DNA from: Streptomyces viridochromogenes DSM 40736
GTDB lineage: Bacteria > Actinomycetota > Actinomycetes > Streptomycetales > Streptomycetaceae
Assembly: GCF_000158955.1 (NCBI RefSeq)
Contig: NZ_GG657757.1
Span: 2,726,116 to 2,790,115 of the forward strand
Length of the DNA: 64,000 bases
Reading direction: 5' to 3'
This document shows, piece after piece, positions 18,066 to 27,940 of this stretch. Position 1 is the stretch's first letter; each line of letters opens with the position of its first letter. A program made the position numbers and the translations under genes. The notes under the pieces were generated by a model. The model ran no database searches. It worked only from the letters and a program-made list of their open reading frames with translations, and was not told where the DNA came from.

Positions 18066-18080
18066 CTCAGGTTCGCTCAG
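18066..18080 (+). promoter_or_regulatory. Direct repeat CTCAG-N5-CTCAG upstream of the MMPL gene
   Basis: Two CTCAG half-sites start 10 bp apart, one helical turn, 53 bp before the MMPL start. OmpR-family regulators usually bind such phased direct repeats, and MprA-like proteins use related boxes. The OmpR-type regulator encoded at 21935-22627 is a candidate. I see no gene in the rest of 17792-18132. Confidence 0.4.
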
Positions 18081-18132
18081 TAGCAAGTAGGCATCCAGAT
18101 AAGCGATGCAACCCGTATGTAGGAGGCCAGTG

Positions 18133-20283
18133 ATGGCAGTCAACGCAGCGCCGTCCGGGGAAACGCCGGCCGGTCGGTTGGCAGGCCGGTGGGTGCCGTG
18201 GTTAGTGATTGGCTTGTGGCTGGTGCTGGCGGCGGGCATGGTGCCGCTGAGCGGAAAGTTGAGCTCGGTCACCACCGACAGCGCCGTGGACACCCTGCCG
18301 GCCAGTGCCGAGTCCACCAAGGTGGCGGTGCTGGACGACCGTCTCCCCGGTGGTGACAGCAACACGTTCGTCTTCGTGTACCACCGCGCCGGCGGCATGA
18401 CCGACGCCGACCGCGCGACGGTCGAGCGCCACTACAGCACCCTTGCCAAGCGGTACCCGCCGAAGGCGACGGCGGCGGCTGGCGAGGACGACGAGGGCTC
18501 ACCGACGAGCCCTTCCACCGACCGCAAGGCGATGATGTTCACCCTCGAGGTGAGCACGGCCTACGGCGCACCGGAGGACATCGTCGGCCCGTTGCGTGAC
18601 GCCGCGAAGGACCGCCCCTTGGGCCTGGAACTCGACGTGACCGGCCCGGGGGCGATCGACGGCGACATGGACGCCGTCTTCGACGGCATCGACGTGCAGG
18701 TCCTCCTCACCACCATCGTCGTCGTCACGCTCCTGCTCATCCTCACTTACCGCAGCCCGGTGTTGTGGATCATCCCGCTGGTGGCCGTCGGCGCGGCCGC
18801 ACTGACCGCGATGGGGACCGTCTACCTGCTCGTCAAGGGCTTCGGCATCGTGGTCAACGACCAGAACTCGGCGCTGCTGACGATCCTGGTGTTCGGCGTC
18901 GGCACGGACTACGCGCTGTTGCTCATCGCTCGATATCGGGAGGCACTGCACCACCACGAGAACGTCCGGGTCGCGATGGTCCACGCGCTACGCGGCGCGG
19001 CGCCGGCCATCGTCGCGTCCGCGGCCACCGTGGTCGCCGGCCTGCTCTGCCTGCTCGTCGCGGACCTGAACAGCACCAGCGGGTTGGGCCCGATCGGTGC
19101 GGCCGGCATCCTGTGCGCGCTGGTGGCCATGCTGACGCTGTTCCCGGCGGTGCTCGTGGTGCTCGGCAGGCGGATCTTCTGGCCGGCCATCCCGCGGTTC
19201 AGCACGGCCGTGGAGGAGAAGCCGGGGCTGTGGGGACGGCTCGGCACCGCCATCAGCCGCCGCCGGTGGGTGGCGACGCTCGGCTCGCTCGGAGTCCTCG
19301 GCGTGCTCGCCCTCGGGCTGACGGGCAACACCGGCGCCCTGCGGGAACAGGACCAGTTCCTGTCGGCGCCGGAGTCGGTCACCGGCTTCACCGTTCTCCG
19401 CCAGCACTTCCCGGAGCTCGGCGGCCAGCCGATGACGATCTTCACGCGGCCGGCGCACCAGGAGCGGGTGCTCGACATCGTCAAGGACACTCGCGGTGTG
19501 GCCCTGGCCGTCCCGGAGCAGACCAGCGGTGGCTGGGCCAACATCTCCGTGTTCCCGAAGGACGCGCCGGACACCGCCGCGGAGTACGACACGATTCTGC
19601 GGGTGCGCACCGCCGTGCACGCGGTGAGCGGGGCGGAGGCGATCGTCGGCGGGCCGAGTGCGGAGAACCTCGACACCGAGGTGACCACCAGCCGCGACGA
19701 GAAGCTGGTGATCCCGCTGGTGCTCGCCGTCGTTCTGATCATCCTCGGGCTGCTGCTGCGCGCGATCCTGGCCCCGCTGGTCCTGATGGCCACTGTGATC
19801 GTCTCCTTCGCCGCGGCCTTCGGCGGCAGCGTGTTCGTCTTCGACACGATCCTCGGGTTCGAGGGTGTCGACTATTCGGTGCCGCTGCTGGCATTCCTGT
19901 TCCTGGTGGCGCTCGGCGTCGACTACAACATCTTCCTGGCCAGCCGGGCCCGGGAGGAGACCGTGCGTCTCGGCACCAGAGAGGGCATGCTCAAAGCCCT
20001 CTCGGCCACCGGCGGCGTCATCACCTCGGCAGGCCTGGTCCTGGCGGCCACGTTCGCGGTCCTCGCCACACTGCCGCTGGTGATGCTGATCGAGGTCGGG
20101 TTCCTGGTGGCCTTCGGCGTGCTGCTCGACGCCCTGCTGGTGCGGTCGGTCCTGGTGCCCGCCCTCACCTTGCTGATCGGCCGGCGGATGTGGTGGCCGA
20201 GCCGGCTGTCCCGGCCGGCGGCGGAGCTGCCGGACGGTCAACAGCCGCTCGCCGACGACGAGGAGCCCGTGCTGCAACGGTGA
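18133..20283 (+). CDS. MMPL-family RND transporter
   Basis: ATG 18133 follows AGGAGG at 18121, which decides the start over the earlier in-frame ATG 18106. The 716-residue protein has one N-terminal helix, a first extracytoplasmic domain, five or six helices including VFGVGTDYALLLIARYREAL (Asp-Tyr proton-relay pair), and a second repeat with LFLVALGVDYNIFLASRARE. This two-repeat, 12-helix plan is typical of MMPL exporters for lipids or small molecules. It ends in a strong terminator and is convergent with the two-component system next to it. Confidence 0.93.
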   Translation: MAVNAAPSGETPAGRLAGRWVPWLVIGLWLVLAAGMVPLSGKLSSVTTDSAVDTLPASAESTKVAVLDDRLPGGDSNTFVFVYHRAGGMTDADRATVERHYSTLAKRYPPKATAAAGEDDEGSPTSPSTDRKAMMFTLEVSTAYGAPEDIVGPLRDAAKDRPLGLELDVTGPGAIDGDMDAVFDGIDVQVLLTTIVVVTLLLILTYRSPVLWIIPLVAVGAAALTAMGTVYLLVKGFGIVVNDQNSALLTILVFGVGTDYALLLIARYREALHHHENVRVAMVHALRGAAPAIVASAATVVAGLLCLLVADLNSTSGLGPIGAAGILCALVAMLTLFPAVLVVLGRRIFWPAIPRFSTAVEEKPGLWGRLGTAISRRRWVATLGSLGVLGVLALGLTGNTGALREQDQFLSAPESVTGFTVLRQHFPELGGQPMTIFTRPAHQERVLDIVKDTRGVALAVPEQTSGGWANISVFPKDAPDTAAEYDTILRVRTAVHAVSGAEAIVGGPSAENLDTEVTTSRDEKLVIPLVLAVVLIILGLLLRAILAPLVLMATVIVSFAAAFGGSVFVFDTILGFEGVDYSVPLLAFLFLVALGVDYNIFLASRAREETVRLGTREGMLKALSATGGVITSAGLVLAATFAVLATLPLVMLIEVGFLVAFGVLLDALLVRSVLVPALTLLIGRRMWWPSRLSRPAAELPDGQQPLADDEEPVLQR

Positions 20284-20300
20284 GCGCGGCGGCACGGACG

Positions 20301-20340
20301 AGATCCGGGACGGGCCCCAGGCCCGTCCCGGATCTTTTTC
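20301..20340 (+). terminator. Rho-independent terminator after the MMPL gene
   Basis: A 14-bp perfect stem (GATCCGGGACGGGC / GCCCGTCCCGGATC) with a 5-nt loop is followed by a run of five T. This is the clearest intrinsic terminator in the window. Confidence 0.9.
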
Positions 20341-20477
20341 ATGGGCCCAACGGTCGCCGCCCTTTGGTCCTGCGCCACACGGGTCGGCGCATCGCGGTGT
20401 CCTGCCCCGACGGTGAGCCGCGCGGGGCCATGCCCGAGGGCCGCCGTTCCCTGTCCTGCGCCGCGCCGCCGGGCGGG

Positions 20478-21938
20478 TCAGCGCGCCGCGGTGTCCTCCC
20501 CGGCGGTGAACCGCGCGATCGGGGCGATCGGGGCGGGCGGGGCCGCGGCCGGAAGGTCGACCCGAAGCAGCGCGCCACCGCGTGCGGAGCGGGCGACGCC
20601 GGCCCGGCCGCCGTGGGCGTCGACGACCCGCTGCACGATCGACAGCCCCAGACCGGATCCCGGCAACGCCCGGGCGCTGTCGGCACGGTAGAACCGGTCG
20701 AACACCCGCGGTACGTCGGCGGCGTCGATGCCCGGCCCGGCGTCGTCGACCTCGAGCACCGCCGACGCGCCCTCGGCACGGAGCCGGACCTGGACCGGCT
20801 GGTCCGCGGGGGACCACTTGCCGGCGTTGTCGATGAGGTTGAGCACCGCCCGCTGGAGCGCGGCGGGACGCCCGCTCACCCACACGGAGGTCACGTCGAG
20901 CGCGACCTCGATGTCGGGCACGCGGGAACGTGCCCGGGTCGCGGCGGCCACCACCACGTCGGCGAGGTCGAGCACCTCGGTGTTCTCGTCGCTGACGTCA
21001 CCGCGCGCCAGGTCGGTCAGCTCGGCGGCAAGGGTGCTCAACTCGGCCACCTGAGACCCGAGATCGTTGAGCAGCCGGGTCCGGCTCTCCGCCGGCAGTG
21101 CGCTGTCCAGGGTGCCGCTCCGATCGAGCCGGATCAGCAGCTCGGCGTTGAGGCGCAGGCTGGTGAGCGGGGTCTTGAGCTCGTGGGCGGCGTCCTCGGC
21201 GAGCAGTCGCTGGGCCCGCCGGGAGTCCCGGAGTGCGGCGAGCATGTCGTTGATCGACTGGATCAGCCGCCGGATCTCCCCACCGCCCTCATCCGGGATG
21301 TCGGCGTCGAGATCCCGGGTGTGCGCGACACGTACCGCGGCGGCGGTCAGCCGGTCGATCGGTGCCAGCCCGGTCCGCGCCACGGTCCGCCCGACAAGGG
21401 CGCCGCCGACCACGCAGAGCAGCCCGATCAGCAGCATGCCCAACCCGAACCGGTTGATCGGGCTGTCGTCGGCGACCTGGGCCACCTGGACCGCGCCGTC
21501 GCCCGCCCGCAGCGTGTAGATGAGGTAGCCGTCCTCGTCGCTGTCGTTCGACTCCATCAGGTCGGCCGACGCGCCCTGCGCCACGCGCCCGGCGTGCTCG
21601 CTGACCGGGGGCAGCGCGGGTTGGCCGGCCGGCGTCCGGGTCGAGCCGTCGGGCAGGATGACCCGCACCAGCCGACCGGATCCGGGATACGGCGGTAGCT
21701 GGACGTGCGCCAGACCGGCGCGCTGCGCGTTCGTCGCCAGGACGCGGGAGTCGGCGCGCAGCTGATTCTCGGCGGTGTCCCGCAGCTCCCAGTCCAGTAG
21801 CTCGCTTGCCACCTGGAAGGCCACGAACACGCTGACCGCGATGGCCGTCGCCGCGATCACCGTCAGCCTGGCCCGCAGGGACCGCCTGCGCCACCATCGG
21901 GTCAGCCGGCGCGGTTCCCGGCCGGCGGGCCTGCTCAC
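20478..21938 (-). CDS. Sensor histidine kinase with HAMP domain
   Basis: 486 residues. Two membrane helices (near residues 24-45 and 165-185) bracket an extracytoplasmic domain rich in acidic residues. A HAMP segment follows the second helix; the phosphoacceptor helix contains [16 protein letters not shown]; the ATPase domain has [13 protein letters not shown] (N box), VDDAGPGID (G1) and [18 protein letters not shown] (G2). The start overlaps the stop of the response regulator (ATGA). The order and architecture recall MprAB/CseBC-type envelope sensors. Confidence 0.93.
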   Translation of the reverse strand: MSRPAGREPRRLTRWWRRRSLRARLTVIAATAIAVSVFVAFQVASELLDWELRDTAENQLRADSRVLATNAQRAGLAHVQLPPYPGSGRLVRVILPDGSTRTPAGQPALPPVSEHAGRVAQGASADLMESNDSDEDGYLIYTLRAGDGAVQVAQVADDSPINRFGLGMLLIGLLCVVGGALVGRTVARTGLAPIDRLTAAAVRVAHTRDLDADIPDEGGGEIRRLIQSINDMLAALRDSRRAQRLLAEDAAHELKTPLTSLRLNAELLIRLDRSGTLDSALPAESRTRLLNDLGSQVAELSTLAAELTDLARGDVSDENTEVLDLADVVVAAATRARSRVPDIEVALDVTSVWVSGRPAALQRAVLNLIDNAGKWSPADQPVQVRLRAEGASAVLEVDDAGPGIDAADVPRVFDRFYRADSARALPGSGLGLSIVQRVVDAHGGRAGVARSARGGALLRVDLPAAAPPAPIAPIARFTAGEDTAAR

Positions 21939-22627
21939 GGAGGAGTCTCCCGCAGCACGTACCCCAGGCCGCGCAGCGTGTAGATCAATCGTGGCTCACC
22001 CTCGGCCTCCATCTTGCGGCGCAGGTAGCTCACGTATACCTGGAGGTTGTTGGCGGTGGCGCTCATGTCGAAGCCCCAGATCGCCTCGAACAGCGCGTCG
22101 CGGGTCAGGACCCGGGTCGCGTTGCTCATGAGGACCTGCAGGAGGGAGAACTCGGTCCGGGTCAGGCGCAGCGGCCGCCCGCCCCGCCACGCCTCGAACC
22201 TGTCGGGATCGAGCCGGACGTCGGCGAACGACAGGATCTGCGACTCCTCGTCGGTCGGCGTGCGCCGGCGCAGCAGGGCCCGCACCCGGGCCAGTAACTC
22301 CTCGGTGGCGAACGGCTTGGGCAGGTAGTCGTCGGCGCCCGCGTCCAGCCCCGTGACCCGGTCGGAGACCTGGTCACGGGCGGTCAGCATCAGCACCGGC
22401 AGATCCCGACCCGCGGCCCGCAACCGCCGGCAGGTCTCCAACCCGCCGAGGCGGGGCATCATCACGTCGAGGATCAGCAGATCCAGCGTGTCGCCGTCGG
22501 CCCCGCCGACCCCGTCGAGCACGGCGAGACCGTTGGCGACGGTGCTGGTGTCGTAACCCTCGACCTGGAGCACCCGCTCCAGCGAGTCACGGATGGCCGC
22601 TTCATCATCCGCGATCATGATCCGCAC
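21935..22627 (-). CDS. Response regulator, OmpR/PhoB type
   Basis: 230 residues. Receiver: [12 protein letters not shown], phosphoacceptor Asp in [22 protein letters not shown] and Lys in [17 protein letters not shown]. The C-terminal winged helix shows [20 protein letters not shown] and [20 protein letters not shown], then RGLGYVLRE. It is coupled to the downstream kinase gene. A likely target is the convergent MMPL exporter, which carries phased CTCAG repeats upstream. Confidence 0.93.
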   Translation of the reverse strand: MRIMIADDEAAIRDSLERVLQVEGYDTSTVANGLAVLDGVGGADGDTLDLLILDVMMPRLGGLETCRRLRAAGRDLPVLMLTARDQVSDRVTGLDAGADDYLPKPFATEELLARVRALLRRRTPTDEESQILSFADVRLDPDRFEAWRGGRPLRLTRTEFSLLQVLMSNATRVLTRDALFEAIWGFDMSATANNLQVYVSYLRRKMEAEGEPRLIYTLRGLGYVLRETPP

Positions 22628-23047
22628 GCCGGCCCGCCCCCTTCCGGTCGATGTTTTTGCCGCTCATTGTCCCCGAACAACCTGAGGCCAGGATTAGAGC
22701 GTCGCTGGGAACCGCGCTCTTACGGATACCTAAGAGGGCGGTATGAGATCCGGTAGGTGATGTGTCGTCGCCTGAACGTGGGGGACTGCGGCATCTCAGC
22801 CGGTCGGCGGGCTCGGGCGTGCTGGGCTGGACGCGCGAGCAGCGGATTCGCCTTCCACCGCGCATAGCCCGCGCCGGCTCCGAGGGGTATGCGTGGACGT
22901 GGACCGTGGACCAGGCCCGCGCCCTGCGCGTCTCGCGCCGCCGGGCTCCTGGCCGACGCGCCTGGCGGGTGATCCGGCGGAGGCGGTGCCACTCGCTCCG
23001 ACAGGCGGGCGCGTCCCCGTCGATCCGGTGGACGCCCCGTCAGCGAT
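22628..23047. other. Intergenic region without a supported gene
   Basis: This 420-bp stretch lies upstream of the response regulator and downstream of the MFS gene. The first 120 bp are comparatively AT-rich (AGCGTCGCTGGGAACC, then CTTACGGATACCTAAGAG) and probably hold the promoter of the two-component operon. No recognisable protein motifs occur in the short open frames on either strand. Confidence 0.5.
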
Positions 23048-24679
23048 CTAGCGGGGGGACCCGGTGTGCTCCCGCACAGTCGCCGCCTCGCTCACCGCCG
23101 TCCCGGCCCCCGGCTCGGCGCTCTTCCTCGCGAACCCGCGCCGACCCGGCAGGACCGCGAGGACGATCAAAGTTCCGGCAGCCATGATGATCCCGCCGAT
23201 GAGGCTGGTCTGGGCGACTCCGTGGGCGAAGGCCTGGTGGACGGCGTCCACGGCGGTCTGGGCCTGCTGGGGCTCGACGGAGGGATCCTGCGCGACCCGC
23301 TGCGCGACGGCCAGGCCGGCGCCGACCGAGTCCTTGGCAGTCTCCATCGCCTCCGCCGGGAGCCGGTTGCCCACCAGGTCGGTCAGCTCGTCCCGGTAGG
23401 CCGTGCCCAGCAGCGAGCCCAGCACCGCGATCCCCAGCGCCCCGCCCAGCTCCAACGCGGTGTCGTTGACACCGCCGCCGACGCCCAGCTCGGACTCGGG
23501 GAAGGAGCCCATGATCGTGTCGGTCGCCGGGGAGATGGCCAGACCGAGCGCGAGGCCCAGCATCATCAGCGGCACCAGGAAGTCCCCGTACGTCGACCCT
23601 TTGTCGATCTGGGTGAGCAGGAACATGCCCGCCGTGCCGACGGTCAGGCCGGTCACGGCCATCACCCTCACCCCCAGCTTCGGGGCGAGCACCCCGGTCA
23701 CCGCGGACCCGAGGAACACCGCACCGCCCAGCGGCAGCAGGCGTACACCCGTGTCCAGGGCGCCGTAGCCGAGGACGAACTGCAGGAACTGCGTCGCGTA
23801 GTAGATCACGGCGAACATGCCGAAGAAGAAGAACATCACCGCGAGCATCGAGCCGGTGAAAGGCCGCAGCGCGAACATCCGGACGTTCAGCATCGGGTGC
23901 GGGTGGCGCAGCTCCCAGGCGATGAAAGCGACCAGACCGACGCTGGCGATCACGGCGGCCGTGACGGGGCCGACGCCCCAGCCGGAGTGCGGGCCCTCGA
24001 TGGCGGCGTAGATCAGGGAGCCGACGGTCACGATCGACAGCAGACCACCGACGTAGTCGATCCGGCCCATGCCCTCCGCCTTGGACGGCGGTACCAGGGC
24101 GAGCGCGCCGAACACGGCGAGGACGGCGAACGGCACGTTGATCAGGAAGGTCGAGCCCCAGGCGTGGTCCTCCAGCAGCCAGCCGGAGACCAGCGGGCCG
24201 ACGGCTACCGCCACCCCGGAGGTCGCGGCCCAGGCGGTGATGGCCTTGGCCCGCTCACTCCGGGGGAAGGTCGCGACCACCAGGGACAGCGTGGCCGGCA
24301 TCACGACCGCGGCACCGACACCCATGATCGCGCGGGCCACGATGACCAGCGAGGTCTCGTCGACCAGGCTCCCCATCACCGAACCGCCGGCGAAGATCAG
24401 CAGACCCAGCACCAGCGCGCCGCGCCGGCTGTACTTGTCGCCGATCGCGCCCAGCACCAGCATCAGCGCCGCGTACGGAACGGTGTAGCTGTCGACGACC
24501 CACTGCAGATCACTGCTGCTCAGGCCCAGGTCGGTGGTCATGTCGGGGGCGGCGACGATCAGTGACGTGTTCGCCATCACCGTGATCAGCAGGCTCAGGC
24601 ACAGCACGAGCAGCGCCCACCAGCGCCGCGCGTAAGGCCCGGTCATTTTCTCCACGGGGGTGTTCACAAGGAAGGACAT
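23048..24679 (-). CDS. MFS drug exporter, DHA2 (14-helix) type
   Basis: 543 residues from ATG 24679, which is preceded by AGGAG. The first helices carry LQWVVDSYTVPYAALMLVLG and the loop motif GAIGDKYSRRGALVLGLLIF (motif A). RAIMGVGAAVVMPATLSLV and GVAVAVGPLVSGWLLEDHAW correspond to motifs B and C of drug/H+ antiporters. The length and 14 hydrophobic segments fit the DHA2 branch. It lies 94 bp downstream of the flavoprotein gene in the same direction, so both are probably transcribed together and controlled from the shared operator at 26046. Confidence 0.92.
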   Translation of the reverse strand: MSFLVNTPVEKMTGPYARRWWALLVLCLSLLITVMANTSLIVAAPDMTTDLGLSSSDLQWVVDSYTVPYAALMLVLGAIGDKYSRRGALVLGLLIFAGGSVMGSLVDETSLVIVARAIMGVGAAVVMPATLSLVVATFPRSERAKAITAWAATSGVAVAVGPLVSGWLLEDHAWGSTFLINVPFAVLAVFGALALVPPSKAEGMGRIDYVGGLLSIVTVGSLIYAAIEGPHSGWGVGPVTAAVIASVGLVAFIAWELRHPHPMLNVRMFALRPFTGSMLAVMFFFFGMFAVIYYATQFLQFVLGYGALDTGVRLLPLGGAVFLGSAVTGVLAPKLGVRVMAVTGLTVGTAGMFLLTQIDKGSTYGDFLVPLMMLGLALGLAISPATDTIMGSFPESELGVGGGVNDTALELGGALGIAVLGSLLGTAYRDELTDLVGNRLPAEAMETAKDSVGAGLAVAQRVAQDPSVEPQQAQTAVDAVHQAFAHGVAQTSLIGGIIMAAGTLIVLAVLPGRRGFARKSAEPGAGTAVSEAATVREHTGSPR

Positions 24680-24773
24680 CAGTAGCTCCTGAGGGGGACG
24701 GGACGGACGAGCGGAATCGCTTGACTGCCCGTGCGACAAGCGGGTGACGGGCTGAGATCTCCGGGCTTCAAGA

Positions 24774-25817
24774 TCATTCCGTGACCCCTTGTGGGCTCCC
24801 CTCGGCGATCCCCTGGAGGGCCGCGTCGGTGTCCGCGACGGCCAGCACCTTGTTGATGTCGATGCCGGCCAGCGCGCCGGCGGCTGCGGAGGCCCCGACC
24901 TGGGCGACCGGATCGGTGACGTTGCCGGCCACCCACACACCCGGCACCTCGGTGGTGCCGTCGATACCGGAGGCGAAGGTGCGGCCCGTCGGCAGGTCCT
25001 GCACCGGCAGGCCCAGACCTTCCAGGCCATGGGTGCGGGCCTGCATCTGCGGGGCGACCGCGAGGACGCGGCGGGCCACGACCTGGCCGTCGGCCAAGCG
25101 CACCCCGGCGAGGGCGCCGTCGGCGTCGTCGACGACCTCGCTGACCGGGGTGTCGATGACGCGGATGCCGCGGGCGGCGAAGCGGGCGCGGGTGTCCTCG
25201 TCCAGGTCGGTGCCGTGGGTGAAGTAGGTCAGGTCCTCGGTCAGTTGACGGAACAGATACGCGTGGCCGATGGACGCCGGGCCGGTGGCGAGGATGCCGA
25301 TGGGCTCGTCGCGCACCTCCCAGCCGTGGCAGTACGGGCAGTGCACCACACTGTGACCCCAGTGCTCGGCGAGCCCGGGCACCTCGGGCAGCACATCCTT
25401 CAGGCCGGTGGCCACCAGGATGCGGCGGGCGGTGACGCTGCGGCCGTCGGCCAGGGTGACGGTGAACCTCAGGTCCCCGTCCGCCGACGGGGCGGCGGAC
25501 TCGGCCGAGACCACCTCGCCGAACACGACGCGTCCACCGTATTGGCGCACCTGCTCCCGGCCCCGTCGAAGGATCTCGGACGGCGGGGTGCCGTCCAGGG
25601 CGATGAGGCCGTGCACTGCCTCCGCGGGCGCGTTGCGCGGGGAGCCGCTGTCGATCACGACGACCGAGCGGCGGGAGCGGGCGAGGATCAGTGCACCGTT
25701 CAGCCCCGCGGCGCCCCCGCCGATCACCACCGCGTCGACGGCCCCCTCGGGCAGAGCGTCGCTCGCGTACGGAGGAGTCGCCGCAGCCACGGCCTCCTGC
25801 CTTTCCTGATCAGTCAT
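24774..25817 (-). CDS. NAD(P)/FAD-dependent oxidoreductase, thioredoxin-reductase-like
   Basis: 347 residues. The FAD-binding Rossmann motif is VDAVVIGGGAAGLNGALILA, the redox-active pair sits in VVHCPYCHGWEVRD (CPYC), and the C-terminal FAD contact is GVWVAGNVTDPVAQVGASAA. The central NADPH site (GILATGPASIGHAYLF) is weaker than in true TrxB. Homologues with this CPYC variant include dithiol oxidases of natural-product pathways as well as general reductases. It is the first gene upstream of the MFS exporter. Confidence 0.88.
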   Translation of the reverse strand: MTDQERQEAVAAATPPYASDALPEGAVDAVVIGGGAAGLNGALILARSRRSVVVIDSGSPRNAPAEAVHGLIALDGTPPSEILRRGREQVRQYGGRVVFGEVVSAESAAPSADGDLRFTVTLADGRSVTARRILVATGLKDVLPEVPGLAEHWGHSVVHCPYCHGWEVRDEPIGILATGPASIGHAYLFRQLTEDLTYFTHGTDLDEDTRARFAARGIRVIDTPVSEVVDDADGALAGVRLADGQVVARRVLAVAPQMQARTHGLEGLGLPVQDLPTGRTFASGIDGTTEVPGVWVAGNVTDPVAQVGASAAAGALAGIDINKVLAVADTDAALQGIAEGSPQGVTE

Positions 25818-26045
25818 GGTTCGGTCAATCCTTCGAGTTCTGGGTGGTTGGAGGGGGCAGCCGTTCAGGAAGCGCAGGATGCGGGCGGCGACCGTCTAGG
25901 GCTGTTGAGAAGAGTCCGGCCCCGGTTTGCTGAGGTCGTTCGTGATGTACAGATCCAGTACGTCGATGAACGCCTTCGCCGAGATCGCGAGGATCAGACC
26001 GTGCCTCGTCGGCCTGGAGGGCATCGCAACGCCAGGCGTGCACGC
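25818..26045 (-). other. Intergenic region with a short decayed reading frame
   Basis: Between the flavoprotein start and the 76-bp operator copy, one minus-strand frame reads LILAISAKAFIDVLDLYITN and then stops near 25900. It looks like the conserved end of some protein, but I cannot assign a family, and no intact gene is present. Confidence 0.3.
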
Positions 26046-26121
26046 AGCCTGTCCGGTGAGCTCAGGACCATTGTGTACTGAACAGTCAGAAACCTAACCG
26101 GTTCTGTACTAAGTCGTCAAG
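26046..26121. promoter_or_regulatory. Operator/promoter copy A (76 bp), shared with 27941-28016
   Basis: This segment matches 27941-28016 at about 65 of 76 positions without gaps. It holds an imperfect inverted repeat (AGTCAGAAACC ... GGTTCTGTACT) and is AT-richer than its surroundings. Copy B lies directly before the tetR gene. Copy A lies upstream of the flavoprotein-MFS operon. The simplest reading is a TetR operator with embedded promoters. Confidence 0.6.
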
Positions 26122-26343
26122 TACGGCAGGTTGGTCCTCGCTCACCACGAGGGCAGCAGCAATGCACCGATCAGGGCGGGGCCGCGAGGGCGGCGTTCAC
26201 GTACATCACCCGCCGCCACGACGCCATGCGGTGAGCATGCCGCCAGGCAGCAGCCCGAACCGCTCGACAGCTTCGGGCCCGTGGCCGCCTCCGAGGACCT
26301 TGTCAGTCACGCAGCGCAGGCGAGCCTCTGCACCGCGTGTCAT

Positions 26344-26524
26344 TCAGATGACGTCGTTTCCCATCATGTAGGTGACGGCGCGATGTTGATGTCCCGAAAG
26401 CCGCGTCACCGGCATCGGGTCCAGGGTCCAGAAGACGGCGAAGGAATGGGGGGTGCGGTCGGCGGTATATGCCTGCACCCGTGCGAGGTCAACTGTTGCT
26501 GAGGTGGGGGACGGCCTGAGTCAT
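26344..26524 (-). pseudogene. Remnant of a DUF302-family gene
   Basis: From ATG 26524 the frame ends after eleven codons. A second frame continues with RTPHSFAVFWTLDPMPVTRL and HQHRAVTYMMGNDVI, then a stop at 26344-26346. The pattern of a dipeptide-rich hydrophobic strand followed by YxMGNxVIAE is characteristic of DUF302 proteins, whose conserved continuation is missing here. The assignment rests on about 45 residues. It sits between two operons of the TetR-controlled region. Confidence 0.45.
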
Positions 26525-26583
26525 GGCACTTCCTCATGTCCTGACAGGGATGGGCGGCGGGTGCCGATAGCTGCCGGGTCAGG

Positions 26584-27462
26584 TCAGGCCGCGTCGAGCA
26601 GGATCCGCGCCATCTCGTCGGGACGCTCCAAGGCGGAGAAGTGTCCGGTACGGGGCACGGTGATGCGGTGGACGTCCGTCAGCGCGTTGGCCACGCGGTC
26701 CCGCTCGGCGGGACGGGACCAGTCGTTCTCGCTGTAGACGAGGGTGACGGGTGCCGACACGCGCGGGTAGCGCTCGCGGGCCCGGTCGAATCCCTTGAGG
26801 CTGCGGAAGATTCCTCGGGACACCTTGGCGTAGCCCTTGCGGCGGCCGCTTCTCAGTAGCTCGGTGATGAAGTCCTCGGGCAGTCTGGTCTTGTCGACGT
26901 AGCCGCCCTGCAGGATGGCCCGAAAGATGGGCCGCGGCTCGAGGGGGGCGAACAGCGGGCCCAGCACAGGCATCCGCACGCTGGAGATGATGAGGCGGGC
27001 GATCCAGTTTCCCCGCTCCCCGCCCTGGGGGTAGTCGTAGCTGTTGAACGCCACGACCCGGCTGACCCGGTCCTTCAGGTCGATCGATGCCGACAGGGAC
27101 AGGGCGCCGCCGAGTGATTCGCCCGACAGGGTGACGTCGTGAAGGTCCAGTCCGCGGACGAATTCGACGACCGCGGCCCGCAGTTGCGGCTCCTCGTACT
27201 GTGCGCCGGGGACGATGTCGGACCATCCCATCCCGGGCAGATCCAGCGCGTAGACGGTGTAGTGGTCCCACAGCAGCGGGATCACCCGCTGGAAGTAGTC
27301 GAGCTGGCCGCGCACGGTGTGCATCAGCACGAGGGCGGGGCCGGTGCCCACCGTGTAGTAGCGCAGCCGCGAGCCATCGGCCCTGGTGAAGAACCGCACC
27401 TCGCCGCGGCCGTTGCTCCAGGTTCTCGCGTACGTCGCGTCGGGAGACTCGTTGCGTTCCAT
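26584..27462 (-). CDS. Alpha/beta-fold hydrolase
   Basis: 292 residues. The fold markers are ALVLMHTVRGQLDYFQ (oxyanion region with His), ALDLPGMGWSD, nucleophile elbow LSGESLGGALSLS (Ser), the acid loop VYSENDWS and the catalytic His in VPRTGHFSALERPD. The lid region contains RMPVLGPLFAPLEPRPIFR. It follows a deleted SDR gene in the same orientation, downstream of operator copy B, and was probably part of that operon. The substrate is unknown. Confidence 0.88.
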   Translation of the reverse strand: MERNESPDATYARTWSNGRGEVRFFTRADGSRLRYYTVGTGPALVLMHTVRGQLDYFQRVIPLLWDHYTVYALDLPGMGWSDIVPGAQYEEPQLRAAVVEFVRGLDLHDVTLSGESLGGALSLSASIDLKDRVSRVVAFNSYDYPQGGERGNWIARLIISSVRMPVLGPLFAPLEPRPIFRAILQGGYVDKTRLPEDFITELLRSGRRKGYAKVSRGIFRSLKGFDRARERYPRVSAPVTLVYSENDWSRPAERDRVANALTDVHRITVPRTGHFSALERPDEMARILLDAA

Positions 27463-27599
27463 GGTTCTGTCCTCTCCGGTGAGGAGAATGCTGCAATACC
27501 GGCATTCAACTTATTTCGCTGGTCTGTGAAGTTGATCAGGTACATGGAGGTGCGGTCGCCCGAAGTGTCCTGTCGCTGTGGCCGGCACGTCTCGGGAGA

Positions 27600-27864
27600 C
27601 CTCCCGCTGTGCGGCGTAGATGGGCAGGGGCGAGTCGGGTGCCATGCCGCTCCCTCGAAACTCGTGCTGGTGTAGGCCGGCTCGACCAGCAGCATCCGGA
27701 CGCCGTGCTCGCGCGGTTCATGATCGACGGACGCTCGTGCCGACCACCGCGAAGCCGGCGCCCACCAGGGCGAGCGCCGCCGCCCGCCCGATCCCGGAGG
27801 AGGCGCCCGTCACGAGGGCCACTCGGGGAGCTGTCCGCATGGTGGTTCCTTCGGTTGTGGTCAT
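27600..27864 (-). pseudogene. Short-chain dehydrogenase/reductase gene with a central deletion
   Basis: From ATG 27864 the N-terminus of an SDR is clear: RVALVTGASSGIGRAAALAL (TGxxxGIG cofactor motif), ending VVGTSVRRS and a stop. Immediately afterwards, in another frame, comes REHGVRMLLVEPAYTSTSFE, which is the segment after the catalytic Tyr-Lys in SDRs. About 130 residues, including the active site, are therefore missing. The enzyme cannot be functional. Confidence 0.75.
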
Positions 27865-27940
27865 GACTTCGCCGGGCGCCGCGCGGGGTCGCCTGCGCTC
27901 AGGCCGACTGGGTCCGCACCGGTCCTGCAAGCCCGAACCA

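Noticed and set aside
18765..21698. A 977-codon plus-strand open frame over the MMPL gene and the kinase
   Set aside because: It overlaps the real MMPL gene in another frame and runs antisense to the kinase; its composition is Arg/Pro/Gly-rich noise.
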